Below the pieces are notes generated by a model. The model saw only the letters and a list, made by a program, of their open reading frames with translations, did not search any database and had not been told where the DNA came from. A stretch of 64,000 bases of DNA from Phytophthora sp. 'mugwort' (taxonomy: Eukaryota; Oomycota; Peronosporomycetes; Peronosporales; Peronosporaceae): the NCBI GenBank assembly GCA_033558025.1, contig JAUCEF010000011.1:1984001-2048000 (forward strand), given 5' to 3'. Position numbers and translations under genes: made by a program. Shown here piece by piece: positions 46,250 to 57,895 of the stretch. How positions within the stretch are numbered: position 1 is the first letter of the stretch; each line of letters starts with the position of its first letter.

Positions 46250-47590
46250 AGGCAGTGACATCCTTCTTGCGAGAGTCGAAATCCAACAATCTCTCCATGT
46301 TGAGCAAGACATCTTCTTGGGCAGTTGACGGCGTTTCTTCGTTTCGTCGTTCCTTTTACCGAAGTTGGCCTTATAACCTTTTCAGCGACAGACGAAATGA
46401 GAAAGTGAGGTTAGTGGAATGCCCCATGGGTTTCGTAGGTTTCATAACTACCGAGAAAGTAGGTAAAACACCTCTCATATTAGGGGTCATACATCCTTCT
46501 ACAGTATAAGCTCTCAGTTCCGGTAGAGGGTTCAACCGTATCCTAGGAATTGCAATCATATTATGCAGATGGGTTCAACTGCGAAGCACATCTGGTAATA
46601 TCATCTACCTCTACGTCTACCCCGTAGCTGGAGACGTTATTGCTTCTCTCGTCGACACAGTTAAAGGGGATCCCAGTGTGGCGAAAGCAGTTTTCTATCG
46701 TCGCCTTGTCTCGCAGATCCTACCGTATTTCCTTGCTCCACTTATTGCTGGCAGCTGATCGACAGCATACACGTCCTTCTTGATCGTTTAAGCGCACTTG
46801 ATCTTGTCGTACGCCCCGGGGAGCTGCTTCCGTCGATACATGCGCTTGAAAGACGCGGTAATGCCGGTGTCTATGGGCTGTAGCAATGCTGTAGTGTTAG
46901 GTGGTAAAACTTCTACGCACACATTAGTACAGATAAGACCATCCAGCGTATGCGAGGACGTGTTGTCTAATAGCAATAGGATATGCCTCCCAGCGGCCTC
47001 ATACCGCAATCGAGATTGAGTAGCCGCTCGCGGAAAATAACGCCCGTCATCCACGCTTAATTTGACCTGTACTGAAAGCCCAATTGGTCCGCCGAGCGCT
47101 TTTCGAAGCAGTAAGGCTGCTTTGCATGGCCCAAAAGCGTGGTGGTAGCATGCCCGATCCGTCTGAATTTACCGTGAGCGCGAGTGCGATCCTTGTCTTC
47201 TTCTTCACGCCGCGTACAAATGGAGCTGGCGGATGCCATTGCGTAGCAAAGGCCCGTTTTTCATCCATATTGTATATATCACGAGGGGAGAAAAGGTCGG
47301 TGAGGTCTTGACGCCTCTGACGATCAAGATGAACGGTAACTAGATAAGCCGACACGGCTTCTCATGGACGCTGTCGATAGCGAAACCCATGGCGCTGCTC
47401 AAATGCTGTGAGCAAGCCATCCGAGAACAAGAGATCCCATGCATCACAAAGCTTTCTTTGGGGGTCCCTCTCTTTCAGTTCAATTAGCTAACGAGATACA
47501 CAATCATGTTTGGCCTCGAGGAGCTTTGTATCCAAGCCCAAAGCCGCTTCGCCAACGCCATTGACGTCACCTCCAGGGGTTTACGGCACG
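46250..47590 (-). pseudogene. pogo/Tigger-like transposase pseudogene 2
   Basis: The minus strand shows IYNMDEKRAFATQW (about 47270), then HILLLLDNTSSHTLDG (about 46970) with the catalytic Asp, and VEVLPPNTTALLQPIDTGI, characteristic of the pogo DDE domain. It is a different lineage from the copy at 25109-26524, with little similarity outside the motifs. Frames break before and after. Confidence 0.82.
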
Positions 47591-47594
47591 GGTT

Positions 47595-47734
47595 AAGAAA
47601 ACCTACGGGCTCAAGCGAGCTTGTAGGTTCGATGCGTAGGACGCGTAGGATGCGCTCATGATGGCTGGGGCCTTGGCCAGGATGTCAGACACGGTAGTTT
47701 ATGCTGGCGCTCGCTTGAGCTCGTAGGTTTTCTT
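47595..47734. mobile_element. MITE-like element with 26-bp terminal inverted repeats
   Basis: Arms 47595-47620 and 47709-47734 pair with one mismatch (AAGAAAACCTACGGGCTCAA... against its complement). The 88-bp loop contains direct GCGTAGGA repeats. It lies immediately upstream of the pogo pseudogene, so the arms might also belong to that element family. Confidence 0.7.
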
Positions 47735-48341
47735 GGCCCATGCTGATGAAGCCCCCCATCGGGCATTGCGTGTCCTTATCGAGTGGTTGCACTCCAACTA
47801 CCGCGAACCCCCTGCTCCATCTGATAGCAGCTGACGATGTTCATAGAGGCTGGAGATGTCATATTATCGTTTTGAATCACAACTGGTTCACCGCATTGAC
47901 TGATGTGCGCCGTGGGTGCAGCTCGGTTTGATTGAGTGGTGTGCGTTGATTCCCGCCCAAAACTCCCGCCCAAACTTACACCGAGTCTACCTGTCTAAAA
48001 TTATTGTAGTATACGATGGAGGATGTACGCTTTACTAGTACCGGAACAGACCGCGGTTACTATATGGTGCTACCTCCGTCCCAAAAGAGATTTAACTCAT
48101 CGGAGACGGTGCCTGACAGGGAAGGGATACTAAACCTTCCTGGACGGTTTAATAATTGTATGTTGTTCACTATAGAATACAATTTTCAATATATTGAATG
48201 GATGTTTTTACTTTGTTATCACGATTTTGTACCATTCTGTACGACTTTGTACCATTTTGTTGCTAACCTTCGTGGGTATTTTCAGCCTGGTTGAGGAGAG
48301 TGACTATCACGACATCACGACTGCAAGGTAGTCTGGAGAGC
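47735..48341. other. no gene recognised
   Basis: A 92-codon plus-strand frame at 48016-48294 has no identifiable motif and includes a short internal duplication (ACGATTTTGTACCATTC and ACGACTTTGTACCATTT). Confidence 0.4.
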
Positions 48342-50724
48342 TTATTGCCACAATGCGCACAACACTAAACAAACGAGAAGCGCAAGCATGTCTTCCACTA
48401 TTTGTTTCCGAGCGCAACGTGAGTGTGTCAACACCTGTTCGTCTTCTAAAAATTCTCCTAACATGCTGACTTTATTAATGTGCTCGCTTACGCAGTGTCC
48501 TATCACGTACACGGGTATCCGATGGACCAAACTCACCATTCTTCCAGACGAGATGATAGATCTGCGAGCAGATGAAACCAGGATTGGATGGGTGCTTGCG
48601 GATCTTGTCGCACATGAAGTATAATCCCCGCTGACTTGTCGAGCACTTTGGGCAGTACCTGTCGTCGAACCCCCTCGTCTCTTATTCCCCTTGTGCGCCA
48701 GAATTGCACACACGCGGCATTGTCGCTGACGGAGTCGCTCAATACCGTTATTGATACGCGTGTCCGTTACTTGACAGAGTTCATGCTCTTGAGGCGGTGT
48801 GTTTGCGCAGTCATTTCTAGTTACAAGTCGTGCTGATTGCCTTGGTGTCGTTGAAGTGAAGTCTCGCTCAGTCATCTCCATAAGCCCCTCGTGCAACTCG
48901 GACATAAACTCCTGATGTGTTGGTTTGCGTTTCCTTTTTCGCTTCTCATGGACCCAGTAGAGCACGATATATGCGTTGACAAGTACCATATCTAATAAGC
49001 CGAGGAAGAGCGAAAGATAATATTTCCTTAGCCTACAAATTCATCACGTAAAGTCAGTATATAAATTGTAAACAGATGTTCCCTGCCAGCAGACGCCACT
49101 TGTTACCGTGTGCTCAATGAAGAGTGTATGCCTGCAGTCGCGGTTAATCGTGCTTGTCCACGCCACCCATATATGTTTGGTAGTCGACCACCAGCTAGGA
49201 CACACGACATTCGAAATATCACCACTCTTCTCACGGTGATCGATGGTTGTAAGTTCTGCGCTCATGTGTGACGCCAGGAAGTGGGCTGCCTTGTTATCCA
49301 TCCCGATAACGCAACAAGACCGGGATTAGTCTTAGCCGTAGCCATCCTGAAGGTGCCTCGCTTCATAGATTTTGGGCGGAATTTCTTTTCGAACTCAATA
49401 TTGTGACTCCATCAAAGTCTGTTGATCTGAATCGTCCGCAGTAATGAAACCCCATCTTGTGCAACTGTTGAACGAGAGGAAGTAATATCTGTCTGCAACA
49501 ACCAGGCGCCTGCCCTGGTACGGTTTCCCAGAAAATAGGCATGAGAGGTTTCAAATAACTGCAGCCGGTCTATTTGTTGTGTCGACTTCAGTTTCTTGGC
49601 GGGACTAATGCTTCCTACTTACATCAAGCTCAGTCCTGTAAATGAACATGTACACGTCAGCGTATTGTTCATAGATACAAACAACCTGTCAGGATAATTC
49701 GGGTAGCAGCAACTAACCTGAGACAATATCCGGTCAAACGCAGCACGTTAGAACGCACTTTGTACCCCACTTGTGGGGTTTGTCTTTGCGTAAGTTTTGG
49801 TAGGATTGTGCCGATTTCGGGAGGAAAGCATTCCTTCGTCTGTCGATATCCGGAATCCTGAAATGTAACCAGATTCAAACGTGCGTTCCATGATAGCGAG
49901 TACTGGACACAGTTTCCAGGATCTAGAAAACAGCCTCTGGATCCTTATTATCAGAAAAAATGAAGGTAGCGGGTTATGCTCCTGAAACAGTCGCGACCAT
50001 AACGTCTCCAAACTCCCCTCGTTGAACGACATCACGCTCCATAATTCGCCAGTGATCTGCCAGACGCTTCTTTGGTGTTACCGTTCTCCCTACGAGAAGT
50101 CCAACCCATTGGCGGAGTTCGTGATGCTGAATTTTTGCAAAGCTTTTCAGCCTTTCACGAATCTTTTCTCGCGGCTGAGGAGCCGCGTACTATCTTGACG
50201 CTGTGCATAATACTCACGGTCGACACGCTGGTAAGAAGGACGAAATGAAACAGAATAAGTTTACAAACATACGACGACACTGCTAGCAGGATACATGTAT
50301 ATACCCATTTTGAATTCGACGTTCCATTTCCGCGGCCGGGGCTGCCACGTGGTCCGGAAGGTCGTCTACGAGTATGTCGTCCTCGTCATCACTCTCAGAG
50401 GTATCCATCATCGAAGATACTGCCGTCTGATTCCGATACGGCCCCGTCGTCAGATTCTAAGAGCACATCGTCATGTTCGCCTTCTAGATTAGGGTCAAGT
50501 TGGTGAGCGTAGTCAAAATTGTTGATGTGTGGTCGACTTGTTACTGGTGCGCTGGGTGGTCCGACACCTCCAGGATCACTGCTGCTATCGTCAACATTAC
50601 TTTCGTTACTATAACCGTAGTCAATAATGCTGTCCCCACCTGATACGGAACCAGGTGTACTTGAATGGCGTTGTGTAGATACGCTGTCTGCGTCAGGGTA
50701 GGAGTGCGGAGATGTACCCGACAA
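48342..50724 (-). pseudogene. PiggyBac transposase pseudogene 2
   Basis: The order on the minus strand fits PiggyBac. An acidic Ser/Asp-rich N-terminus comes first (50724-50395). Then TDEGMLSSRNRHNPTKTYAK (about 49840), where family members have the D-E-x-x-x-x-x-x-x-R block, followed by LPLVQQLHKMGFHYCG (about 49470). NKAAHFLASH follows at about 49290. The last open frame, 48989-48342, encodes VNAYIVLYWVHEKRKRK and a Cys-containing tail (CRVCAILAHKGNKRRGG), like the C-terminal cysteine domain. Intervening stops show decay. Confidence 0.8.
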
Positions 50725-51020
50725 GACGACAGGGCTTGCAAACAGCTGCCGGGCTACACGAGGTCGCTGGTTACGGTGCTTGTGACACAGGGATACTTAC
50801 CAATAGATTGTGCACGAGGGCTATTATCACCAGCGTTTCCTTCCCGAGCCCTGTCATCACGCTTTCGTTCTACAATGCAATCACAGGATAATATTATATA
50901 CAATACAAATCTAAACGACGGTGAGGTTTCGTACTTCGGATAGAGGGATCTTCGGCGTCTTCACTTTGATAGGGGGGGGGGAGACGCGACCACACAGTGC
51001 TTTGTCGGACTTGATATACA

Positions 51021-51329
51021 TTAGCAGTTCTGCCTCATAGTCAAACCCGCGCCTGCCATTGCGCCGCGTGCACCCTGGTTGATGTAATTAGTTCTACAAG
51101 GAAGCAACGAGTCCACAGTGGTTAGAGTGTCTTTATATATACCACGTTTGCTATTCTCATACCCGTAGTCGAGGCCACCTACCGCAGTCCACTTCCAACC
51201 TTCCTTTTTAAGAAAGCTGAGCACGAGCATGAAATTGATGTCGGCGAGATCGAGGCCCATGGCCAGCGCGCTTTCAGCAGCCTGTGCTTTACTGAGCAAT
51301 ATGAAGAGTGAGGCATGTGGCCATTGCAA
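51021..51329 (-). pseudogene. possible N-terminal fragment of a transposase
   Basis: The frame includes FLKKEGWKWTAVGGLDYGYENSKRG, which recalls a small N-terminal module (K-x-G-W...Y...G) seen in oomycete transposon proteins. It lies upstream of PiggyBac 2 on the same strand and may be part of it. Similarity is weak. Confidence 0.3.
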
Positions 51330-51659
51330 TCAGCAATCGCCTAACCAACGTCAATTTTACCAATCAGAGCAGCCTGTAGTGGAACGAAAATTCGGATTGT
51401 TCAATCAAATCGAATACATTTGGTGTTCCTTTCTCTGCACATTTTTGAGGATGTTGGTCAATACTTTTTTCAAGTAGACTTACACTGTCCCTGTCAGCAT
51501 ATTTGTCGGAAAAACAACCGCCGTCGTCAATGTGTTACCATAAAATGTGACGTGGTAGACAAACGTATGTTACAACGATTTTATTGGAGAATATTAATTT
51601 TTGCGACGAAAGCTAACTCGTGGCGCTCACTTCGTCAATCCCCCAATCCCAAACAACGT

Positions 51660-51950
51660 ATGGCCTCCACCGTCGACCCACCACTATCTTCTAAGCCCCT
51701 AAATCTTGAGCAGTTAATACGTTACCTCCTGGAGCGCATGGTGAACGGGACCCCCCCCCCCCCCCTCCGCGGCTCCATCACCCAAGCTGCCGCGCAGCTC
51801 GACTGCACGGGGCAGACAGTTGCCTACGAGTATTTCGCACGTGACCACGAGCCATCTCAAAGTGTGACAGCCCGCATCTGGACCCATGATGCAATCCAGG
51901 AGCACTCGAAGCTGTACCTGCCTTCGAACGCACTTCCTGCCGGGTGATAG
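51660..51950 (+). pseudogene. mariner-like transposase N-terminal fragment
   Basis: From the ATG at 51660 the frame reads LEQLIRYLLERMVNGTPPPP and then GSITQAAAQLDCTGQTV, an HTH-like region as in oomycete mariner transposases, interrupted by a poly-C run at 51752-51763 where a proline run replaces one or two residues. It stops at about 51947 with no DDE domain. Confidence 0.55.
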
Positions 51951-52133
51951 AAGCTGCCACGAGCATTCCTCGAGCCACCCCTTGCTCGGGTTGTAGCCTA
52001 CCGCGACGGCGTTCGCCGTGTTACAGGGTCTAATGAGATGGTTGGGTAGTAGCGGTAATTCCTTAGATTAGTTGCCCTAAAAAAGCTAGTCTAATTTCTT
52101 ATCCCCTGGGGATTGGTCGAAAATTTCATAGCG

Positions 52134-52790
52134 TTATGTTATCTTCCAATTAAGTCCGGTTTGAGTTGATTTTTTCTGAAGCCTGTTCTGACGAATGGAA
52201 GAAAAGCTGCCAGGCACAATATCGCTAAAATACTGCATGAGAGTTTGTTTTTCACGTCTGCAAGAGGATGAGGAATTGGCCTCGAACTCGCTGTGTGGCG
52301 TAGTTTCTTGTGAGGGCAATAGAAAGGTGCTGCTTTCAGCTTGTGTTATCTTCCTCTGCGTTAGCATTAATACTCTGCCGCCTTCACCCGTGTTCATCGC
52401 ATACTTTCGGCTTTCAAATTCAGTTTTCAGATAGTTCAGAGCCTCTTACGTGAAGTCTCACTGCAAACAGAGAGAAATGTTAAAACTCTTGTGGGAGTAT
52501 CTTTTTTCCTTACCCATATCATGACGACTCCGACCGTCGCCGCATTTCCGACTAGCATCCGACCATGTCTCAGAATTCTATATCGCACCAAGTTGTGGAG
52601 GCTTTCGTAAAATGACATACGGCCCGTAAAAAAAAATCCCTTCGCAAATGATTGGCTTATTTGATAGGTGGCAGGCGTAATTGCTTCAATGAGTGGCACA
52701 CGTGCAATTTTGACAGCGCCATCTTGCCCAGCGATCTCAGTGATCGATTGGCCACCTGGCTGGTGAATTGAGGGGTTATGCCCATGGCAC
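52134..52790 (-). pseudogene. partial split gene, weakly cytochrome b5-like; function unknown
   Basis: Two segments join with a good 71-bp GT-AG intron (52513-52443), phase 0. The left one ends ...NAATVGVVMIW, and the right one continues ALNYLKTEFESRKYAMN for 102 codons to the stop at 52134. The upstream segment includes HQPGGQSITEIAGQDGAVKI, reminiscent of the H-P-G-G...A-G-x-D cytochrome b5 core, then a hydrophobic stretch. An in-frame TAG lies near 52810 and no start codon is evident, so the gene is 5'-truncated or has an upstream exon I cannot place. Low confidence. Confidence 0.3.
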
Positions 52791-52894
52791 TTCTAAGAGG
52801 GTTAACGCTTCCATAAAGTACCGTGGTCGTTAATTCCCCGTCGATCCTCCAGCTGAGCCTGCGATGTTGTTGTCTACCCCCCCCCCCCCACACA

Positions 52895-52960
52895 CACCGA
52901 TGTAACTCAATGGAAGAGCTCCCGAAAGGGAAGGAGGTGGTTCGATTCCACCCACCAGTA
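52895..52960 (+). ncRNA. tRNA-like pol III element (tRNA pseudogene or SINE head)
   Basis: It has an A-box-like TAACTCAATGG at 52903-52913 and a perfect B box GGTTCGATTCC at 52939-52949, the latter in a T arm with a 5-bp GGTGG/CCACC stem. The D stem is partial, the acceptor stem has two mismatches and the anticodon arm is replaced by a short CCC-GAAA-GGG hairpin, so it is not a working tRNA. tRNA-derived SINEs are known in Phytophthora. Confidence 0.6.
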
Positions 52961-53056
52961 AATTTCTCGATACTCTATTGACTGTGGCAGACCTCCACGC
53001 GAACGACATCTACGGAAGCACCGGCCACATGGATACGGATAATATGTCGTGTTATA

Positions 53057-55053
53057 TTATAGAAGCGGCCTGAGTGCGCCTTGGTGATCGAGTGGCGCAG
53101 GGTCTACAACTCTACTGATTGTAAGACGTTGGTGGTAGGCGCTGATGAGGTCATTGAGGCTTCCCTCGCGATGCAGCCGACGAAGCTCCTTGAGCACAGC
53201 GTTAGATCCCGTTGACGGTACGTTTCGCGCGCGGAGGTACACCACGACTTTGTTTGACACTAGCTCTCCAAGCTGGCGGACGTTTCCTGTAGCTCGGTGA
53301 CGACTCGTCGAGCGTCTTCAATGAAGAGCTTCATGAAGGCCACGAGCTGCTTGGCGTCCGACTTCTTGTGCTTGTTAGTACTCAGCCATCCACGCGGAAC
53401 TGCCGTGTACCACGCAAACCAGGTGTCGACGAGAGGTATCGTCTTCGACCGACGTCGGCGCTTCACTGGTACGTTTCCATTTTCATCTCTTGGCCGCTTT
53501 GCTTGCTCACCGCGGTGTGATTATGTACTCTCTCCAGTTTTGATGCTTGTAGCTTCTAGCAAGTTGACTCAGCCTCGAGGCGACTATTGACCTCGATTAA
53601 CTTTCTATCAATGCAGTTTGATGATCGAACGCAACTTCGGCCTTCATGTTTCCTTCCCTCAGAACGTCCGCGGTAGTGTGAGCGGAAGCAGCGAACCTCG
53701 TGAGCTGTTGTGACCAAGCAAGCAGGTTCGACGTGGCCACACCAGAGGCCTTGGCGCAGCGCTGGATCGTCGTCATCGCTGGCCCCCCGTGTTGGTCTTC
53801 ATCAGCGACGGGTAGTGGAGGATGATGGTTACTGTCAGCATATCTCTCACAGCAGCGCAAACGTTGATGGCCTTGTTACCCAGCGCATGGCTCGTGTTGA
53901 AGAGCTTGTGGTTAACCTCCCTAATCCCGAGTCGACGACTTTCAGCGACGGAAGAACAGAGGCTTGCTTTGGCGCCATTCCTCTCAGTGCCTTCGCGACT
54001 TGATGGTCTTCTTTCGGAGTATTGAAGACTAAGCGAAGGCTTTGTTCGTCGTGGTCAAGTTCCAGGCTCCGCAATCGAAGATCCACTGCGCCGTCAGTTC
54101 TGAGCACGCTTTGGCATGCTGGACACCACCGCGTCGAAACGAATGAGAGGATAGCGGCTCTTCGACTCCAGCGGGTCCAGCGACACGATCGAGCAAGCGG
54201 TTGACAGGAGCGTGGATACCAACCGTCGGCGTCGTGTGGACTGTGCTGCTTCTCGTCGACGCCTGAGAAGAACCCATGGTTCCGGTGACCTCAAGCAGGT
54301 CCAGCAACGGAATGGAGTCGGTCAGCTCAGCGGGGACGTCTTTCGACTGCACTGACAAGTGGTTGAGGAGCGCTGCGCACGGCGACTCCTGGGTGATCAA
54401 AGCCAACGCGAGCGCCAGAAGCGAACAAGTCGCGAAGTCAGCATCGGGGAAGAGCGACAATACCTGCTCGTCTGACGCCTTTGTGCAGATGAAGCGGATG
54501 AAGAACACGCCACCAGCACCTATGGAGAGCTGCTGCTTCCGAACAAAGGTCAGGTCCGAAGCGCGGCCAATGAGGTACCACAGGAGGCATAACAGAGCTA
54601 CATCTTAATAGTCCGAAGCGCAGCTAGCCGTTGAATACATATACTTCGTCATCTTCTTGAGATCTTCCTTCGTGCATGCAACCGCCTTCTTGACAAATCC
54701 ACCAATTTCGCCCTGATGTAGTGCTGCTCAAGCGTGCGACTCATGCTCAGCAGCTGCCATGCTACTGCCGCCTTGGATAGGATACTCGTCCAGGAGCTAG
54801 CACTTCGCCTGGCGGAAGCATTGAGCGACGGAGTGGCGCGACAGGCGCTGCCCCCGTGCTCCTGCGTGAAATGCCAGGTACACGCCAAACATGTCCATCA
54901 GCGTCACTAGAATACCGCCTATGCGACTTGGGTCTGCGACGACCAAAGCCCTAACATGCTGGTGCTCTCAGCGGAGAGGAAGCGCTCGAGCGCCTTCATG
55001 GCCGTCACTCGCGCGCGCTTGGTGTTGGCGGGCTTTAAGTCGTTCAGGCTCAT
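53057..55053 (-). pseudogene. Crypton-like tyrosine recombinase pseudogene
   Basis: It starts at 55053 (MSLNDLKPANTKRARVTAMK, an N-terminal SAM-like region). A 159-codon frame (54508-54029) includes HSFRRGGVQHAKA, the H-x-x-R part of the tyrosine recombinase active site, and WIFDCGAWN. The frame then shifts to FNTPKEDHQVAKALRG. After further breaks a C-terminal charged region follows (53466-53057: VDTWFAWYTAVPRGWLS...). No RT was seen nearby, which favours Crypton over DIRS. It contains several frameshifts. Confidence 0.7.
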
Positions 55054-56761
55054 CGCTATTGGTCCGAGAGGAGGCAAATATGCGAGTGATACGTGGCACA
55101 CCACACGTTTGTAGCATGATACACATATCTGGGCATCAGCTCCGACCAGATACGTCGGAATCGCTCTGCTCCCGAGTGCAACCTCTATTCGCGTTATTGG
55201 ATGAAACTGAACCAAATGAAGCCATTTGACTCGCCAAAAACTTTAAAGCTGGTTTTCATTGGCTAAAACAAATCGGAGAAGAATCGTACTGGCTAATATG
55301 CACCATACTAGGATCAAGTTTGGTCGGAGAGACATGTTATTCATCCATAGCTTGACCAAATGTCAAACAGACAACCCCTCGGTAATAATCCCTAGACTAG
55401 TAATACCTAAGCGGTTTGCACTGTTCGTGTGCATGTAATTTACCTCCGACCTCTAATTTGTAAAAGAGAAAAGAGTAGTATTCCTGTTCTAAGGTGCTTA
55501 ACTATAGAGATGTCGTACTATACAAAGCTACCAAGGAACTCGGTAGCAATTCAGCCCCTGACGTGATGACTTATCTGCACTGCATTGCGAAGACGTCGAA
55601 AAATCTCGTATACAAACAATTGCACTAAATATTGGTGTGGGATAAAGACATCGGCTCATGATGGTGCAACAGCGATTTTTGCTCCCGAAAGACGCTGCTG
55701 GATTCCAGCCTGGAAGCCTTAAAACCGAGGTTGAAGTGACTGGAACCCCTACTTGAGCATGTGCTACATGGTCGGAAGTTGGCCACGTGGCGACGGACGT
55801 CGGCCGCGCGGCGCTTTCAGCTGCAACTAGTACATAGACCTTTCGAGGCGAGAGCGCATGAGTATTCATACACTTTACTGTATGATACTGTGTAAAACAC
55901 CGTATTAAACCTCCCATGTCTATACCGACAAGACCGGCCATCGGCCAACGTCGGCAACTTTGGACCGCTCTAACGTTGCGGATTCCTGCAAGGAATCCGG
56001 TGGATTTCACCGCTTGTTCAACCAAACAGGGTACAGACTGTATTACAGTCAGTTGCCTCCTCGAAGCAGCAGCCAACTGTTGTCAGTGTTCGAACCCCGC
56101 AACTTGACCTGGGGCATGTCTGTGCCTCCTGAGCAGAGAGAGCTTAGGTCGGCATCAGCGGCGAGGCTCGACGGCGTCAACGCGATGGCGCTTGGCCACA
56201 GAATCGGGCCATGCTCCAGCTTTTGCCGCGCCGTCAATTTGTCTCATACGGTACTCATTGGCACAAATGCCAAAGCAGGACGCGGCCATAGGTATCATGC
56301 CTGTCGTACTTGTCCTATACCGGTAATAGTCTCGGCAAGTTGACAAAAAATCTTTTTGCGCGCTGCATAGAAGCCGAAAACTGAAGTTGAGGCTCTGCGT
56401 AATCAGCAATCAGCGTCCAAGCGGACGGACATCCAGCGAAAAGGCATCCAAAGTATGGCCAGGATGTCCGCGTCTCGCAGAGAAGTCCTAAATCTGCTAA
56501 GCTTAACCCAGCATGCCCATGTAAAGAAAACCTGGTCCCCAAGGGCCGCAGTGTTCATTTATGCGGAGAGTTCACGCGGTGTCGCAGGTGGCAAGCGCTG
56601 AACAGGCATGCCAACTTGAGCTTTAGAAAACCACCGCCCCGGTTCAAAGACGACGAGGCATTACCCACGTACCCCTTGACTAGTCAGTACACAGTGCAAC
56701 AATATAGCGACGGCTCTGGCATGAAAGTCGATCACGATTTGAAAGATCGTCATTGCGGACC
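55054..56761. other. region upstream of the glucokinase array, no gene recognised
   Basis: Frames of 127 and 182 codons exist (55960-56343 plus; 56076-55528 minus) but show no domain or typical intron signals and overlap each other. Composition near 55740-55980 (GGCCACGTGGCGACGG...) hints at a decayed LTR, which I cannot confirm. Confidence 0.4.
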
Positions 56762-56774
56762 TCATTTCCAAATC
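56762..56774 (+). promoter_or_regulatory. Inr/FPR-like core promoter of glucokinase 1
   Basis: TCATTTCCAAATC lies about 73 bases upstream of the ATG. The same form, YCATTYNNNAATC, occurs at a similar distance in all four glucokinase genes here. It fits the oomycete initiator plus flanking promoter region. Confidence 0.65.
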
Positions 56775-56836
56775 AACGTTCAAGAGCTCAAGCGATTGAA
56801 CCACCACCACCCCAACCCACCACTACTCGAGACACC

Positions 56837-57895
56837 ATGGCTACTGATCTGATCATGTCCGGCGACTGCGGCGGCACCAACACGCGTCTGTCGCTCTGGA
56901 ATATCCCCCGTGATTCGAAGCATATCAAGGGCGACATCGCTCCCGGCTCGATGGTCTTCTCCAAGAAGTACCTGAACGAGGACTACGCGAGTTTCGCCGA
57001 GGTGTGTCACCTCTTCCTGAACGAGGCCAAGCTCGTAGACCAGATCCCCGAGGCCTGTGTGCTTGCTTGCGCTGGTCCGATCCTGAAGAACACGGTCGAC
57101 TTCACGAATGTGGAGTTCGGCTGGAAGATCGATGGCCCCGGTCTGGAGAAGCAGCTGGGCATCAAGAAGGTCCGCCTTATCAACGATTTTGCCGCCATGG
57201 GCTATGGACTGCTGACCCTTCGTCCCCACGAGTACATGGTGCTAAACGACGTGCCCAAGGACGAGACTGCTCCCATGGCCACCATTGGTGCTGGTACCGG
57301 GCTGGGTGAGTGCTTTTTGACCCCTGGTATGGACGGTCAGTACTCGTGCTTCGCCTGCGAGGGTGGCCACACTGATTTCGCCCCTGCTGACGAGATTGAG
57401 ATTGAACTGTACAATGAGATCAAGGCCAAGCTCGGCTGCGGTCAGCGTTTCTCCGTGGAGCGTATCGTGTCCGGCCCGGGTCTGGCTACAATCTACGAGT
57501 TCCTGGCCAAGAAGTTCCCCGAGAAGGTGGACCCGAAGGTGCACGAGGAGTTCCTGAAGGCCAACACGCAGCAGGGCCGTGTCATTGGCGAGAACGCGAA
57601 GACGAACGAGCTGTGCAACCAGACTCTGGAGATCTTCGTGGGTGCGTACGGCCGTGAGGCTGGTAATGCGATGCTGAAGTACCTACCTCGCGGTGGTTTC
57701 TACATCACGGGCGGTCTTGCTCCTAAGAACCTGGACTACTTTACGAAGAAGGACATCTTCCTGAAGTCTCTGTTCGACAAGGGTCGCGTGAGCCCCGCTA
57801 TCAAGGCTTGCCCAATCTACCTTGTCCTGAACGAGGATTTGGGTGAGCGTGGTGCTCACTACTACGCGTACCAGCTGCTGACGGAGACTCAATAA
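56837..57895 (+). CDS. glucokinase (bacterial-type), copy 1
   Basis: A single exon encodes 352 residues. Glucokinase phosphorylates glucose to glucose-6-phosphate with ATP in the cytosol at the entry to glycolysis. Seen in the sequence: the phosphate-1 loop SGDCGGTNTR (8-17), IND (115-117) with the sugar-contacting Asn-Asp pair, the phosphate-2 loop GAGTGLGE (151-158), CEGGH (174-178) with the glucose-binding Glu, SGPGL (212-216) and adenosine-site TGG (291-293). These fit the bacterial Glk group (Pfam glucokinase family) at its usual length, not eukaryotic hexokinases; oomycetes are known to use such enzymes. The ATG is in a good ACC ATG context. Nearly identical to copy 3. Confidence 0.95.
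   Translation: MATDLIMSGDCGGTNTRLSLWNIPRDSKHIKGDIAPGSMVFSKKYLNEDYASFAEVCHLFLNEAKLVDQIPEACVLACAGPILKNTVDFTNVEFGWKIDGPGLEKQLGIKKVRLINDFAAMGYGLLTLRPHEYMVLNDVPKDETAPMATIGAGTGLGECFLTPGMDGQYSCFACEGGHTDFAPADEIEIELYNEIKAKLGCGQRFSVERIVSGPGLATIYEFLAKKFPEKVDPKVHEEFLKANTQQGRVIGENAKTNELCNQTLEIFVGAYGREAGNAMLKYLPRGGFYITGGLAPKNLDYFTKKDIFLKSLFDKGRVSPAIKACPIYLVLNEDLGERGAHYYAYQLLTETQ

Noticed and set aside
52895..52960. Functional tRNA gene
   Set aside because: The anticodon arm is too short and the acceptor stem has mismatches.
55528..56076. 182-codon minus-strand frame
   Set aside because: No domain, no conserved start context, and an equally long frame overlaps on the other strand.
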